Source: Micrococcales bacterium (lineage in GTDB: Bacteria > Actinomycetota > Actinomycetes > S36-B12 > UBA10799). From it: a DNA stretch of 64,000 nt. Below are positions 1-9,016 of this stretch, in pieces (within the stretch, counting starts at the first letter, position 1; the number at the start of each line of letters is the position of its first letter). The notes below the pieces were generated by a model, which was not told the origin of the DNA, did no database searches, and saw only the letters and a list, made by a program, of their open reading frames with translations. A program made the translations under genes and the position numbers. The stretch is from contig JADJCR010000010.1 of the NCBI GenBank assembly GCA_016703125.1, positions 7,187-71,186 of the forward strand. The letters are read 5' to 3'.

Positions 1-648
1 GAGGTAGTCATGCGCGCTGACGCTCTGTCCCCCCGGGTCGATGACGGAACGTGTGGTGGCGAGAAAGGCACGGCGGCTCTGACCGTCACCGAGCGACGTG
101 AACCCCTGCCAGATCGCAGTTATGTCCGAGCCGGGCTTCCAGCCCGCCTTGCCCAGCAGGCGCCCGGCGGACTCGGCGCGCTCGCGTACCCACTGCGACG
201 CGATGACGGGAAGCACCCACTCCGCGCCCGGCAGAGCCGCCGAACGCAGGACCCCGTTCACCTCACGGCCGAGCCCACCACTGGCGACGAGGACCAGTCG
301 CTCGACCCGCTGCGGGAAGAGGTAGTAGAACTCCATCGCGATCCCCCCGCCCAGGGAGTGCCCGACGATGGTGACCTTCTGGATCCCCAGCCGATCGAGC
401 AGGTCCCGCAGGGTCGCGGCGTGGGCACCCAGCGAGTAGTCCCCCATCGGCTTGGCCGAATGTCCGTGTCCGAAGAGGTCGGGAACGATGACCCGATGGT
501 TGTCGTCCATGCGGTCGATCAAATGGGTCCAATTCCGGTGGGAGCCGAGGATGCCGTGGACGAACAGCACCGCCGGACCCGACCCGCTGTCGAGGTAAGC
601 CAGTTCATGGCCGTGGAGCGCCACTCTGTGGGGGGTCAACGTCTGCAT
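1..648 (-). CDS. alpha/beta hydrolase (3' end cut off by window edge)
   Basis: This is a partial gene: 216 codons are visible from the ATG at 648 and the frame runs off at position 1. The alpha/beta-hydrolase pattern is clear, with an oxyanion-hole HG at about residues 31-32 after a hydrophobic strand and a nucleophile elbow GHSLGG at about 96-101 (Ser98). The catalytic Asp and His should lie near or beyond the edge. The substrate cannot be told; such proteins are esterases, lipases or C-C hydrolases. No signal peptide is seen, so it is probably cytoplasmic. It is transcribed away from the HD-domain gene, with a palindromic candidate operator in between. Confidence 0.85.
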   Translation of the reverse strand, partial: MQTLTPHRVALHGHELAYLDSGSGPAVLFVHGILGSHRNWTHLIDRMDDNHRVIVPDLFGHGHSAKPMGDYSLGAHAATLRDLLDRLGIQKVTIVGHSLGGGIAMEFYYLFPQRVERLVLVASGGLGREVNGVLRSAALPGAEWVLPVIASQWVRERAESAGRLLGKAGWKPGSDITAIWQGFTSLGDGQSRRAFLATTRSVIDPGGQSVSAHDYL

Positions 649-680
649 GGCACTCCTTGCGTGGCCGGCCTGGCGGACAG

Positions 681-715
681 AACCTACTCTACCGTAGGTT
701 TCGCAACCGTAGGTT
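681..715. promoter_or_regulatory. candidate TetR-type operator pair
   Basis: The divergent gap between the hydrolase and the HD-domain gene holds an inverted repeat, AACCTAC (681-687) and GTAGGTT (694-700), followed by a second palindromic copy, AACCGTAGGTT (705-715). The decamer ACCGTAGGTT occurs at 691-700 and 706-715, 15 bp apart, so two sites would lie about one and a half helical turns apart. Sites of this form are common for TetR-family repressors. No regulator gene is visible here; it may lie left of the window. Confidence 0.4.
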
Positions 716-765
716 CAGGCGCTGTGGGATGTGCGCGCGGGCCAGCGAGGACTACTCTCGGGCGC

Positions 766-1350
766 ATGACCGATCACCCCGACAGCGACCACATGCACTT
801 CCGGCGGATGGACGACATGACCCCCGCCGACTTCGAGGTGCTCCGGCACGTCCACGAGGAGAACCTCGAACGACTGCCCGACCTGCTGCTCGGGCTGCTC
901 GACAGCCTCGGTGGCGATGAGGCGTATCCGGTCGACCGCAAGACGCACTCCCTGCAGGCCGCGACCCGGGCGCTCCGCGACGGCCGCGAAGAGGAGTACG
1001 TCGTCGTGGCACTCCTGCACGACATCGGGGAGGCACTCGGTCCACTCAACCACGGGGAGGTGATCGCAGCCATCCTCAAACCCTTCATCAGCGAGGCGAA
1101 CCACTGGATGCTGGAGCACCACCCCCTTTTCCAGACATACTTCTACGGCGGCAACGTCGGCATCGATCCGGACGGTCGCAACGCGTACCGGGACAACCCG
1201 TACTTCGAACGCACCGCGCAGTTCTGCGCCCTGTACGACGAGGTGTCGTTCGACCCCGATTACCCCAACGAGCCGGTCGAGACCTTCGTGCCCATGGTGC
1301 GCCGCGTGCTGTCCAAGCAGTGGGAACCGCCGAACACCGCGACGTCATAA
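766..1350 (+). CDS. HD-domain protein, PhnZ/MIOX-like
   Basis: The protein has 194 aa from the ATG at 766. The likely metal ligands are in order: His61 (in THSLQ), His85-Asp86 (LLHDIGE), His96 (NHGE), His118/119 (EHHP) and Asp158 (LYDEV). Four separated His positions, the HD pair and a late Asp match the mixed-valent di-iron HD oxygenases (PhnZ, inositol oxygenase) rather than a plain HD phosphohydrolase. The stretch NHGE followed by a PF.S motif and FQ.Y strengthens that reading. No phosphonate genes are nearby, so the substrate is unknown. A cytoplasmic hydrolase remains possible. Confidence 0.7.
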   Translation: MTDHPDSDHMHFRRMDDMTPADFEVLRHVHEENLERLPDLLLGLLDSLGGDEAYPVDRKTHSLQAATRALRDGREEEYVVVALLHDIGEALGPLNHGEVIAAILKPFISEANHWMLEHHPLFQTYFYGGNVGIDPDGRNAYRDNPYFERTAQFCALYDEVSFDPDYPNEPVETFVPMVRRVLSKQWEPPNTATS

Positions 1351-1392
1351 CGCTGGCGCGTCCCCCGCTAGGCTTCCGCGCGGGAGGGTTCC

Positions 1393-2139
1393 ATGATCGG
1401 GCTGGGTACAGTCATCAACGTTGCGGCGATCCTCGTCGGAGCGAGCATCGGCGTCCTCATCGGCCATCGCCTGCCCGAGCGGACCCGCACCACCGTCACC
1501 GACGCCCTCGGCCTGGTCACACTGGTCATCGGCGGACTGAATGTCGTGGCCCTGCAGGACGAGGCGTTCACCGCCGCCGTGGGTGGGGGCGTGACCCTGC
1601 TCGTGGTGCTGGGGGCGCTGCTCATCGGGGGGATCACCGGCTCGCTGCTCGGCCTGGAAAGCCGGCTCGAGGATCTCGGGTCCTGGTTGCAGCGACGCCT
1701 GGCCCCCGGGGAAGGCTCCGGGTCACGGGCGCGGTTCGTCGAAGGTTTCGTCGACTCCTCGCTCATCTTCTGCATCGGCCCGCTCGCGGTGCTGGGTGCG
1801 CTCAGCGACGGACTCGGGCAGGGCATCGACGAACTGGCACTGAAATCGGCCCTGGACGGTTTCGCGGCGATCGCCTTTGCGGCGTCGCTGGGGTGGGGGG
1901 TCGCCGCCTCTGCCCTGTCCGTGGGCGCCTGGCAAGGGTTTCTCACGGTGGTGGCGGTTCTCGTCGGCGACATCATGTCGCCGGAACTCGTGGCCGCGAT
2001 CACGGCCACGGGGGGTGTGCTCCTGCTCGGGGTCGGGATGCGCCTACTCAACCTCAAGGCCATCCCGGTGGGCGACATGCTGCCGGCCCTGATCGCCGCC
2101 CCGCTGCTGACTGCGGCGGTCGCGGCAGTGGTTACTTGA
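1393..2139 (+). CDS. DUF554 family membrane protein
   Basis: This 248-aa protein is almost entirely hydrophobic, with about seven membrane segments. Its N-terminus (MIGLGTVINVAAILVGAS) and the internal pattern of Gly-rich helices match DUF554, the YdfK/YqgA-like inner-membrane family whose function is not established. An acidic/basic loop around residues 90-115 separates the N-terminal from the C-terminal helices. It starts 42 bp after the HD gene on the same strand, and its stop overlaps the 3' end of the convergent secreted-protein gene by 8 nt. Confidence 0.85.
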   Translation: MIGLGTVINVAAILVGASIGVLIGHRLPERTRTTVTDALGLVTLVIGGLNVVALQDEAFTAAVGGGVTLLVVLGALLIGGITGSLLGLESRLEDLGSWLQRRLAPGEGSGSRARFVEGFVDSSLIFCIGPLAVLGALSDGLGQGIDELALKSALDGFAAIAFAASLGWGVAASALSVGAWQGFLTVVAVLVGDIMSPELVAAITATGGVLLLGVGMRLLNLKAIPVGDMLPALIAAPLLTAAVAAVVT

Positions 2140-2677
2140 TCTTCTTCACGAAGACAGTCACGTGTTGGACTGCGCGGATCGAGAACGTCTTGCCCTCGTA
2201 CTCCTCGAAACCCTGGCGGCCTATCCCCTTGGTGGGGATCGTGACGGAGATCGTTTCAGTGCCCGCCTCGGTGGAGCCCTTGCGGGGTCCCGACGTGTAG
2301 CCCACCTCGGACATCAGCATTGCGCTCACTGAAGGGTTGTCCAGGACGACCCCGGCCTGCGCCCCGCAGATCCGCCACCCCTGCTTCACCTGCCAGGTCG
2401 CGTACGGGGGCGAAGAACTCACCTGGAAGCGGACTGCGCCTGGGTTGGTGCCTCGGGACACCGGGGGCTGACCCTCGATCGGTGTTCTCACTTCCCGTGT
2501 GGACGTTCGTGTGCATCCGTGCCAGCTGTAGGTCGGGGTCGGGTGCCCGAGGAAGTAGCCGGCGTCTGCGCTCGGCGGACGCTTGTCGTTCTCGGGGTTC
2601 GGTTTCTTGGCATGCGTCACCGATGGGGTGGCGGCGAGGCCGAGGGCGAGGGCGAACAGTGCCGTTCTGCGCAGCAT
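2132..2677 (-). CDS. secreted hypothetical protein
   Basis: The 181-aa product begins with a Sec-type signal peptide (Arg pair, hydrophobic core, then a THA-KK cleavage context at about residues 22-24). The mature part is about 155 aa, soluble and rich in Ser, Thr, Pro and Gly. It has Cys near residues 55 and 100 that could pair outside the cell. I recognise no domain. It stands alone on the minus strand, tail to tail with the DUF554 gene. Confidence 0.7.
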   Translation of the reverse strand: MLRRTALFALALGLAATPSVTHAKKPNPENDKRPPSADAGYFLGHPTPTYSWHGCTRTSTREVRTPIEGQPPVSRGTNPGAVRFQVSSSPPYATWQVKQGWRICGAQAGVVLDNPSVSAMLMSEVGYTSGPRKGSTEAGTETISVTIPTKGIGRQGFEEYEGKTFSIRAVQHVTVFVKKIK

Positions 2678-2732
2678 GGACAGACCCTAGCCCACCTGCC
2701 TGCGCACCCGCTTGTCGCACTCGCGCGCCGGA

Positions 2733-4145
2733 TCACCCGCGCAGCGTTTGGGCCAACTCGGCGAAGGCATCCACCATCAAGCCCATGTCCTGCTGCGTGT
2801 GGGCCACCGAGACCAGCCACTGCTCGTCGAGACCAGGAGGCGTGAGAATGCGGCGGTTGATGCCCCACAGCCAACTGAGCTCGGCGGCCTCGAAGTCCGT
2901 CCTCTTGTAGTCGCGGTAGTTGCGCACCGGGGCGTTGGCCCAGGTCACCGCGCCCTTGACGCCGAAGCCGACGGTGTGGGCCGGCAGTTCGTAGCGCGCG
3001 ATGATCTCGTCCATCGCATCGAGCGCGCCATTGTTGATCTGCTCGGCATGGTCGAGCACCTCCGGCGTGCAGACCTCATCGACAGCGGCCGCCGCCGCCA
3101 TGGTCAGCGGATTGCCGTTGTACGTGCCGAAGTGGGCCATCCGGCCGTCGGTGATCGTCGACATGATGTCCTTGCGGCCGCCGAACGCCGCGAGCGGAAG
3201 GCCGCCGCCGATGCTCTTGGCGAGGGTGACCAGATCCGGCTTCACGCCCAGTCGTTGCCCGGCCCCTCCGACGCCGGCGGTTAGCCCGGTCTTCACCTCG
3301 TCGAACACCAGCAGCGCACCGTGGCGATCGCACGCCTCGCGTACGCCGGCCAGGTAACCCTGATCCGGGAGGACGATGCCGATGTTCTCGAGCACCGGTT
3401 CCATGACCACCGCTGCGATCTCATCGGCGAACTCCGAGAGCACTGCCTCCAGTCGGTCGAGGTCGTTGTAGGGCACGACGTGGACGATGCCGGCCTCCAC
3501 TTCGAACGGCACGACCGGCACGGGCGCATCCTCAGGTCCTGCCTCGGCGACATCCGGTTTCACCGACACGGACAACGCGTCGTACCCACCGTGGTAGCCA
3601 CCCTCGATCTTCACGATCCCGCGCTTGCCGGTGAACGCGCGTGCCGCCTTCACGGCGTACATGTCGGCTTCTGTGCCGGAGTTCGCGAAACGCACCTGCT
3701 CGAGACTGAACCGCTGCTGATACCGCTCGGCGATGTCCGTGGTGGTCGGCGACGGCGTCACGAACAGGGTGCCGGTCTCCAGCGCCTTGGACACGTACTC
3801 GACGACCACCGGGTTCAGGTGCCCCACCAGCATGGCGCCGAAGCCCATCGACAGGTCCAGGACCTGCCGGTCGTCGACGTCGGTCAGCCAAGCCCCCTTG
3901 GCAGCCTTGAAGGCCAACGGGTGCGGGTCCCAGTGCTGGAAGGAGGACGCGACCCCCAGTGGCAGCGGCACGGACGCCCGCTCGTGGTGCGCGGCCGAAC
4001 CCGGGGTGGAGGCGGTGAAGCGCTCCCACTCCTGCGCCATCAACTTCTCGATGCGAGCCGGGTCCAGTGGCGTGGAGGAGCCCGGCACGGTCCGCCGAGT
4101 GGCGGGGTCGTTGGGCAGGGAGGTGGTCTTGTCGATCTCAGTCAT
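2733..4145 (-). CDS. class III PLP-dependent aminotransferase
   Basis: The product has 470 aa from the ATG at 4145. An upstream in-frame start at 4211 exists, but the added 22 residues do not look conserved. Fold type I class III landmarks are all present: a SGTEA cofactor phosphate loop at 156-160, YHGGYD at 184-189, the pyridine-binding Asp282 in FDEVKTG, and the Schiff-base Lys310 in LAKSIGGG. The overall pattern resembles glutamate-1-semialdehyde aminotransferase-like enzymes that act on omega- or beta-amino acids. No heme genes are adjacent, so a true HemL role is unlikely. The substrate is not determined. Confidence 0.88.
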   Translation of the reverse strand: MTEIDKTTSLPNDPATRRTVPGSSTPLDPARIEKLMAQEWERFTASTPGSAAHHERASVPLPLGVASSFQHWDPHPLAFKAAKGAWLTDVDDRQVLDLSMGFGAMLVGHLNPVVVEYVSKALETGTLFVTPSPTTTDIAERYQQRFSLEQVRFANSGTEADMYAVKAARAFTGKRGIVKIEGGYHGGYDALSVSVKPDVAEAGPEDAPVPVVPFEVEAGIVHVVPYNDLDRLEAVLSEFADEIAAVVMEPVLENIGIVLPDQGYLAGVREACDRHGALLVFDEVKTGLTAGVGGAGQRLGVKPDLVTLAKSIGGGLPLAAFGGRKDIMSTITDGRMAHFGTYNGNPLTMAAAAAVDEVCTPEVLDHAEQINNGALDAMDEIIARYELPAHTVGFGVKGAVTWANAPVRNYRDYKRTDFEAAELSWLWGINRRILTPPGLDEQWLVSVAHTQQDMGLMVDAFAELAQTLRG

Positions 4146-4309
4146 GGTGGCTCCGCGGGCGTTGAACGTTCCCCCGACCGTAGCAAGAACGGCGACGTTT
4201 CGACAGCCCAAACCGTCATCGGGGGGCGTTTATCGCCACGGATTCCTTTGTGCAAGAGCCATGCAACTTCGATGTCCGTCGGCGCAGGCTGACGAATAGG
4301 GTCGCCAGT

Positions 4310-4795
4310 GTGAACGGATCCCTGCCCCGAATCGTGCCCGCTGACCCCGCTGAGCCCCGGTCGGTCGAGGCACTGACCGCATACGCCGGCGAAGTGCGTG
4401 AGGCAGCCGGCCTCACTGCGCTGGAGCCCCGGTCGGCGGTGTCCGATATCGATGGCTTCGCGCCGCCCGATGGGTGCTTCCTACTGGCGCTGGCCGGCGA
4501 TGATGCGGTGGGCTGCGTGGGACTGCAGCGCGTGGGCCCGGACGCGGCGGAGATCAAGCGCATGTGGGTGAAGCCCGAGCACCGTGGCTCCGGACTGTCG
4601 AACCGACTGCTGGACGAGGTGGAAGCGCAGGCGCGCGACCTGGGCTACTCGAGGCTGCTCCTGGACACCCACCGCGCCTTGACCGCCGCGGTGCGGTTCT
4701 ACGAAAGACACGGCTACGTGGCCGTGCCCCGGTACAACGACAACCCCGACGCCACCGACTTCTATGGCAAGGACCTCCCGGGGAGCACCGCGTAG
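4310..4795 (+). CDS. GNAT family N-acetyltransferase
   Basis: The product is 161 aa if translation begins at the GTG at 4310; an in-frame ATG at 4250 would add 20 unconvincing residues. The acetyl-CoA pyrophosphate loop is visible as HRGSGLSNRLL at about residues 97-107, after the beta-4 strand (EIKRMWV). The C-terminal FYERHGY motif is typical of GNATs of the small-molecule or amino-acid type. It is divergent from the aminotransferase across a 164-bp gap. The substrate is unknown. Confidence 0.85.
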   Translation: MNGSLPRIVPADPAEPRSVEALTAYAGEVREAAGLTALEPRSAVSDIDGFAPPDGCFLLALAGDDAVGCVGLQRVGPDAAEIKRMWVKPEHRGSGLSNRLLDEVEAQARDLGYSRLLLDTHRALTAAVRFYERHGYVAVPRYNDNPDATDFYGKDLPGSTA

Positions 4796-4803
4796 GCCGG
4801 CCC

Positions 4804-5056
4804 AGCGCCGCGGGATTCAAGGGTGGGAGCGAAAGGTACAGGCGGGAGCGATCCAACCGCGCAGTTTCGCTCCCGGGTAGAGGTAACTCTCCCGCCTTTG
4901 CCTGGACGGCGGAGGCCCGGCAGCCCCGCCTCGTCGCACAGGCGGGAGCGGCAGCGCCGCGGGTTTCAAGTGCGGGAGCGAAGCCGACAGGCGGGAGCGA
5001 ACCAACCGCGCAGTTTCGCTCCCGGATGGAGGTATCTCTCCCCCCTTCCCCTGGAC
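4804..5056. repeat. 149-bp tandem repeat with dyad symmetry (array A)
   Basis: The 375-bp gap 4796-5170 has no gene. It holds two imperfect copies of one element, offset by 149 bp (about 4804-4907 and 4953-5056). In each copy two direct GGGAGCGA motifs (4825 and 4844 in copy 1) are followed by two inverted ones (TCGCTCCC at 4867 and a diverged copy at 4886). The spacing is 19 bp on both arms, so the unit is a long interrupted palindrome. The second copy shows the same motifs shifted by 149. A separate perfect palindrome, CCGCCGAATCGGCGG, lies at 5098-5112, upstream of the permease start. The role is unknown. Confidence 0.75.
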
Positions 5057-5170
5057 GCGGGCCCAACCCCCTCCCCGCAGGACTCCTCACGCACGTTCCG
5101 CCGAATCGGCGGCACTGGGACCGGCTGAGGACTAGTCTCCAGTTGGCCCAGCGCTGTTGAGGAGGCAGAT

Positions 5171-6935
5171 GTGTCCCACATCGACGATGCCGCACCCATC
5201 GGATTCCCAGAGGTCGCGGAGGAGAAGGGGCTCAAGACCGGCGCCCTCGGCCTGATCTCCAGCGTGGTCATCGGCATGGCGTCCACGGCGCCCGCCTATT
5301 CGCTGGCCGCAAGTCTCGGCTTTGTGGTGGCCACCACAAACGGCGACGGCATCGTGGGGGTGAAAGCGCCGTCCATCATGCTGCTGGCCTTCGTGCCCAT
5401 GCTGCTGATCGCGATCGCGTACCAGCAGCTCAACCGCGCCGAGCCTGACTGCGGCACCACGTTCACCTGGGCCACGCGGGCCTTCGGGCCGAGGGTGGGC
5501 TGGATGGGCGGCTGGGGCATCATCGCCGCGGACGTCATCGTCATGGCCAACCTCGCCCAGATCGCCGGTTCCTACACCTTCCAGCTGTTCGGCTGGGACG
5601 GCCTGCAGGAGTCGAGCTTCTGGACGACCTTGGCCGGTGTGCTGTGGATCGTGATCATGACTTGGATCTGCTACCGCGGGATCGAGGTGTCGGCGCGTTT
5701 GCAGTACGTCCTGCTCACAATCGAGATCGTGATCCTGGTGATCTTCTCCGTCATCGCCCTGCTCAAGGTCTACGGCGGCGACGCACCGGAGGGCGCCCTC
5801 GTCCCGAACCTGTCGTGGTTGTGGCCATCGGGGATGACCCTCAGCGCGCTGGTCACGGCCACCCTGATCGCCGTGTTCATCTACTGGGGTTGGGACACCG
5901 CCGTATCGGTCAACGAGGAGACCGCGGACCCGGAGAAGACCCCTGGACGGGCGGCCATCATCTCCACCGTGCTGCTCGTCGTCACTTACGCGACCGTGAG
6001 CGTCGCGACCGTGGCGTTCGCGGGTACCGGGGAGAGCGGACTGGGCCTGGCCAACCCGGACAACGCCGACGACGTCTTCGCGGCCATCGGGCCGAGCGTG
6101 TTCGGCGACAGCGGGGCGGGCAAGTTCATGGAGGTCCTGCTGATCCTGGCGGTCCTCTCCTCAGCGTCCGCCTCGACCCAGACCACGATCCTGCCGACAG
6201 CGCGCACGTCGCTGGCGATGGGCGCCTTCAAGGCACTACCGTCCTCGTTCGCGACGATCCACCCCCGCTACCTGACGCCCACCGTGTCGACGATCTGGAT
6301 GGGTGCGGTGTCGATCGCGTTCTATGTGGGGATGACCCTGGTCAGCGAGAACGTCCTGGCGGACTCCATCGCCGCGGTCGGCCTGATGATCGCCTTCTAC
6401 TACGGGATCACCGGATTCGCGGCGGTGTGGTTCTACCGGCACCACCTCTTCGACAGCCTCCGGGACTTCCTCATGAAGGGTCTGTGGCCCTTCCTCGGCG
6501 GAACGATGCTGCTCACCGCCTTTGTGATCGCCAGCTACCAGTACGCACAACCCGACTACGGCTACACGACCCTGTGGGGTGTCGGCGGGGTCTTCGTGCT
6601 CGGCATCGGTTCGCTGCTGCTCGGCGTGGTCCTCATGTACATCTGGAATGCGATGGCGCCGGCGTTCTTCCGCGGTGAGACGCTCCCCAAACGCAGCGCC
6701 AGCGATCTCATCCTCGAGATTCCCGCGGACGAAGCAACGTCGCTGCGGCTGCCGGACTCCGGCCTGCCCGACCTGGTGATCGCACCTGACTTGTCCAACC
6801 TCCCGGAGGGGGCTGTCGCCGTCGATCTGGAGAGCGGGATGGAGGTTGACTCCGCGGACGATCTCGAGGAGTTGCGCGAGGAGCAGGCCGAGGCGAGCGG
6901 CCGACGAGGACCCCGAACCGCCGGGCACACGCTGA
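5171..6935 (+). CDS. APC-superfamily amino-acid permease, frameshifted near 3' end
   Basis: This is a 12- to 14-helix permease of the amino acid-polyamine-organocation superfamily. The GTG at 5171 has a good GGAGG 5 nt upstream. Helix 1 carries the APC glycine-rich unwound motif (SSVVIGMASTAPAYS). As sequenced, the frame continues to 7315, running 378 nt antisense through hutG. Dropping one base near 6893-6899 gives an acidic tail and a TGA at 6933-6935, 2 bp before the hutG stop. I take that as the real end, giving about 588 aa. Convergence with the hut operon suggests histidine or urocanate uptake, but this is inferred from position only. Confidence 0.8.
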
Positions 6936-6937
6936 CG

Positions 6938-7840
6938 TCAGCGCAACTGCAGTCCTGCTGCGGTTTCCAGGACCGCCAGAGCCACCAGTCGCACGGTGCG
7001 CTGATCCGCGGTGTCGGCGGTGGCGTCAACCTCGGTGAAGTCCACCCCGACGACACATCGGGAGCGGGCGGCAATCCGCGCGGCCTGGCGCAGTTCGCGC
7101 GCCGTCAGTCCACCGGGCACCGAGGCCGGACACGCGGGGGCCACGCTGCGATCACACACATCGACGTCGAGGTCCACGTGGACACGGCCTTCGCCACCAC
7201 CGGAGGCGATCTCGATCGCGCGGACCATCACCTCCTCGATCCCGGCAGACTCGACCTCCTCGCGGCCGATGATGGTGATCCCGTGATCACGCGCCCGCAC
7301 AGCGTAGTCCCGTGAATTCGCGAAGTCGCTGATCCCGACCTGCACGACCCGCCGCCCGTCGAATCCACCCGCGAGCAGCCGCTGCACCGGGGATCCGTTG
7401 GACATCCCGTCGCGCAGGTCGTGGTGGGCGTCCAATGTCACCAGCCCGTCAGCGGCCAACCCCCGAGCGACGGCGTAGGTGATGGAGTTGTCCCCGCCGA
7501 GGGCGACCAGCAGGTCGCCGCCCCATGTCGCAAGCGTGCCGATCGTGCGCTGCTCGCCCTCCGGGCCGTCGGGTTCGCCCACGTCTCCGAGGTCCTTGGC
7601 GGCCAGATCACGCAGGTCGGTGCCCTGCGACTCGACCCAGGTCGAGTACCGGTTCAACGCCGCCCGCACGGCGGCTGGGGTGTTGTGGGCGTTCGTGGGT
7701 GACAGCGACGTGGTGTGAGCCGGGATCCCGATCAGCCCCCAGGCCGGCTGGCTCCCTGATGCGGCCAATTCGGCGGTGCTGCGCGCCAGCCACTCCCCCG
7801 CCCGAGGCCACCGCGGGTCCTGGTGCAATCCCGCCGTCAC
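6938..7840 (-). CDS. hutG: formimidoylglutamase (arginase/agmatinase fold)
   Basis: It would hydrolyse N-formimino-L-glutamate to glutamate and formamide, the last step of the short histidine pathway. It has 300 aa if the GTG at 7840 is used; this start overlaps the hutI stop as GTGA. Ureohydrolase metal motifs are seen at DAHHD (about 137-141) and DLDVDVCD (about 223-230). The usual GGDH metal-ligand motif reads GGDNS (115-119), so one His ligand is replaced by Asn. Membership rests on fold motifs and on being last in a hutHUIG operon. Confidence 0.85.
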   Translation of the reverse strand: MTAGLHQDPRWPRAGEWLARSTAELAASGSQPAWGLIGIPAHTTSLSPTNAHNTPAAVRAALNRYSTWVESQGTDLRDLAAKDLGDVGEPDGPEGEQRTIGTLATWGGDLLVALGGDNSITYAVARGLAADGLVTLDAHHDLRDGMSNGSPVQRLLAGGFDGRRVVQVGISDFANSRDYAVRARDHGITIIGREEVESAGIEEVMVRAIEIASGGGEGRVHVDLDVDVCDRSVAPACPASVPGGLTARELRQAARIAARSRCVVGVDFTEVDATADTADQRTVRLVALAVLETAAGLQLR

Positions 7841-9013
7841 CGCACCCGCTCCCCCGCGCGCCACACGCCGGCGACCAGATCGACCCCGGGTCGGTAGGCC
7901 AGGTGCACGTACGACGGCGCGTCCAGCATGACCAGGTCGGCCGGCCCACCCACCTGCAGGCGCCCGACGTCGTCACGGCGCAGCGCCCTGGCCCCCCCAA
8001 CCGTGGCCGCCCACAACGCCTCGGCCACCGTCATATGCATCTCGCGGACCGCCAGGGCGATGCACAGCGGCATCGACGTGGTGAAACTGGTGCCCGGGTT
8101 GCAGTCCGTGGCCAGCGCCACAATGACACCGGCATCCAGCAGACGGCGGGCGTCGGGATACGGCGAACGCGTGGAGAACTCCGCGCCGGGCAACAAGGTC
8201 GCCACCGTCGGCTGGGAGGTCGAGACACTGTCTGCCAGGGCGGCGACGTCCTGCGGGCTCAGATGGGTGCAGTGGTCGGCGGACGCGGCGGCCACCTCCA
8301 CTGCGACGGCCACCCCCGGACCGGGCTGCAATTGGTTCGCGTGCACTTTAGGGACCAGCCCCCGCCCAACGCCCGCGGTCAGCACCCGGCGGGCCTGGTC
8401 GGCATCGAAGGCACCCCGATCGCAGAACACGTCGACCCACTTGGCCGCTGGCGCGCACGCCTCGAGCATCGGCCCGGCCACCAGTTCCACATACGCATCG
8501 GGCTGCCCGGTGAACTCGGCGGGAACGACGTGTGCGCCCAGGAAAGTCACCTCGCCGGTGAACTCCCCCGCCACGTGCAGTGCCCGTAGTTCGTCGTCGA
8601 CGGTCAGGCCGTAGCCGGACTCTGATCTCGAAAGTGGTGCTGCCCGACGCCAGCAACTCCGCCACCAGTCGCCCGACGTTTGCGCGCAGTTGATCCGTGG
8701 ATGCCGCCCGCGTGGCGGCCACGGTTGTGCGGATCCCACCGGCGGCGTAGGGCTGTCCGGACATCCGCGCGGCGAACTCCTCGGAGCGGTCCCCGGCGAA
8801 CACCAGGTGCGCGTGGCTGTCCACGAATCCCGGGACGACTGTCCGGCCACCGGCATCGACGCGGCCATCCGCCGCTGGTGCCCCGCCTGCGGCGCCGATC
8901 CAAACGACCCGGCCGCCCTCGATCACGACCGCCGCGTGTCCGAGCACTCCGAGCAGGTCGTCGCCGTCGCACGTGACGAGTTCCCGGATGCCGTCGATGA
9001 GCAGGCTACCCAC
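7837..9013 (-). CDS. hutI: imidazolonepropionase, broken by one-base insertion
   Basis: It would open the ring of 4-imidazolone-5-propionate to give formiminoglutamate. This is an amidohydrolase-fold protein: metal-binding HAH at about 67-69 (FVDSHAHL), later VFCDRGAF, KVHANQL and ALATDCNPG motifs, and a C-terminal GGPADLVML strand. The GTG at 9013 sits 3 bp after the hutU stop. The reading frame is lost after STTFEI; removing one base near 8621-8624 restores the expected K-SGYGL continuation and a protein of 391 aa. All key residues are intact on both sides, so a sequencing error is more likely than a pseudogene. Confidence 0.88.
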
Positions 9014-9016
9014 CGG

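Noticed and set aside
10..765. N-terminal extension of the HD-domain protein back to position 10
   Set aside because: It runs antisense through the alpha/beta hydrolase and adds low-complexity residues; the HD domain is complete from the ATG at 766.
2733..4145. Aminotransferase as HemL (glutamate-1-semialdehyde aminotransferase)
   Set aside because: The fold matches, but there are no heme-synthesis neighbours and the protein is longer than usual HemL; a general class III call is safer.
7837..9013. hutI as a true pseudogene
   Set aside because: Both halves keep all conserved residues and the rest of the operon is intact; other essential genes show the same kind of one-base change.
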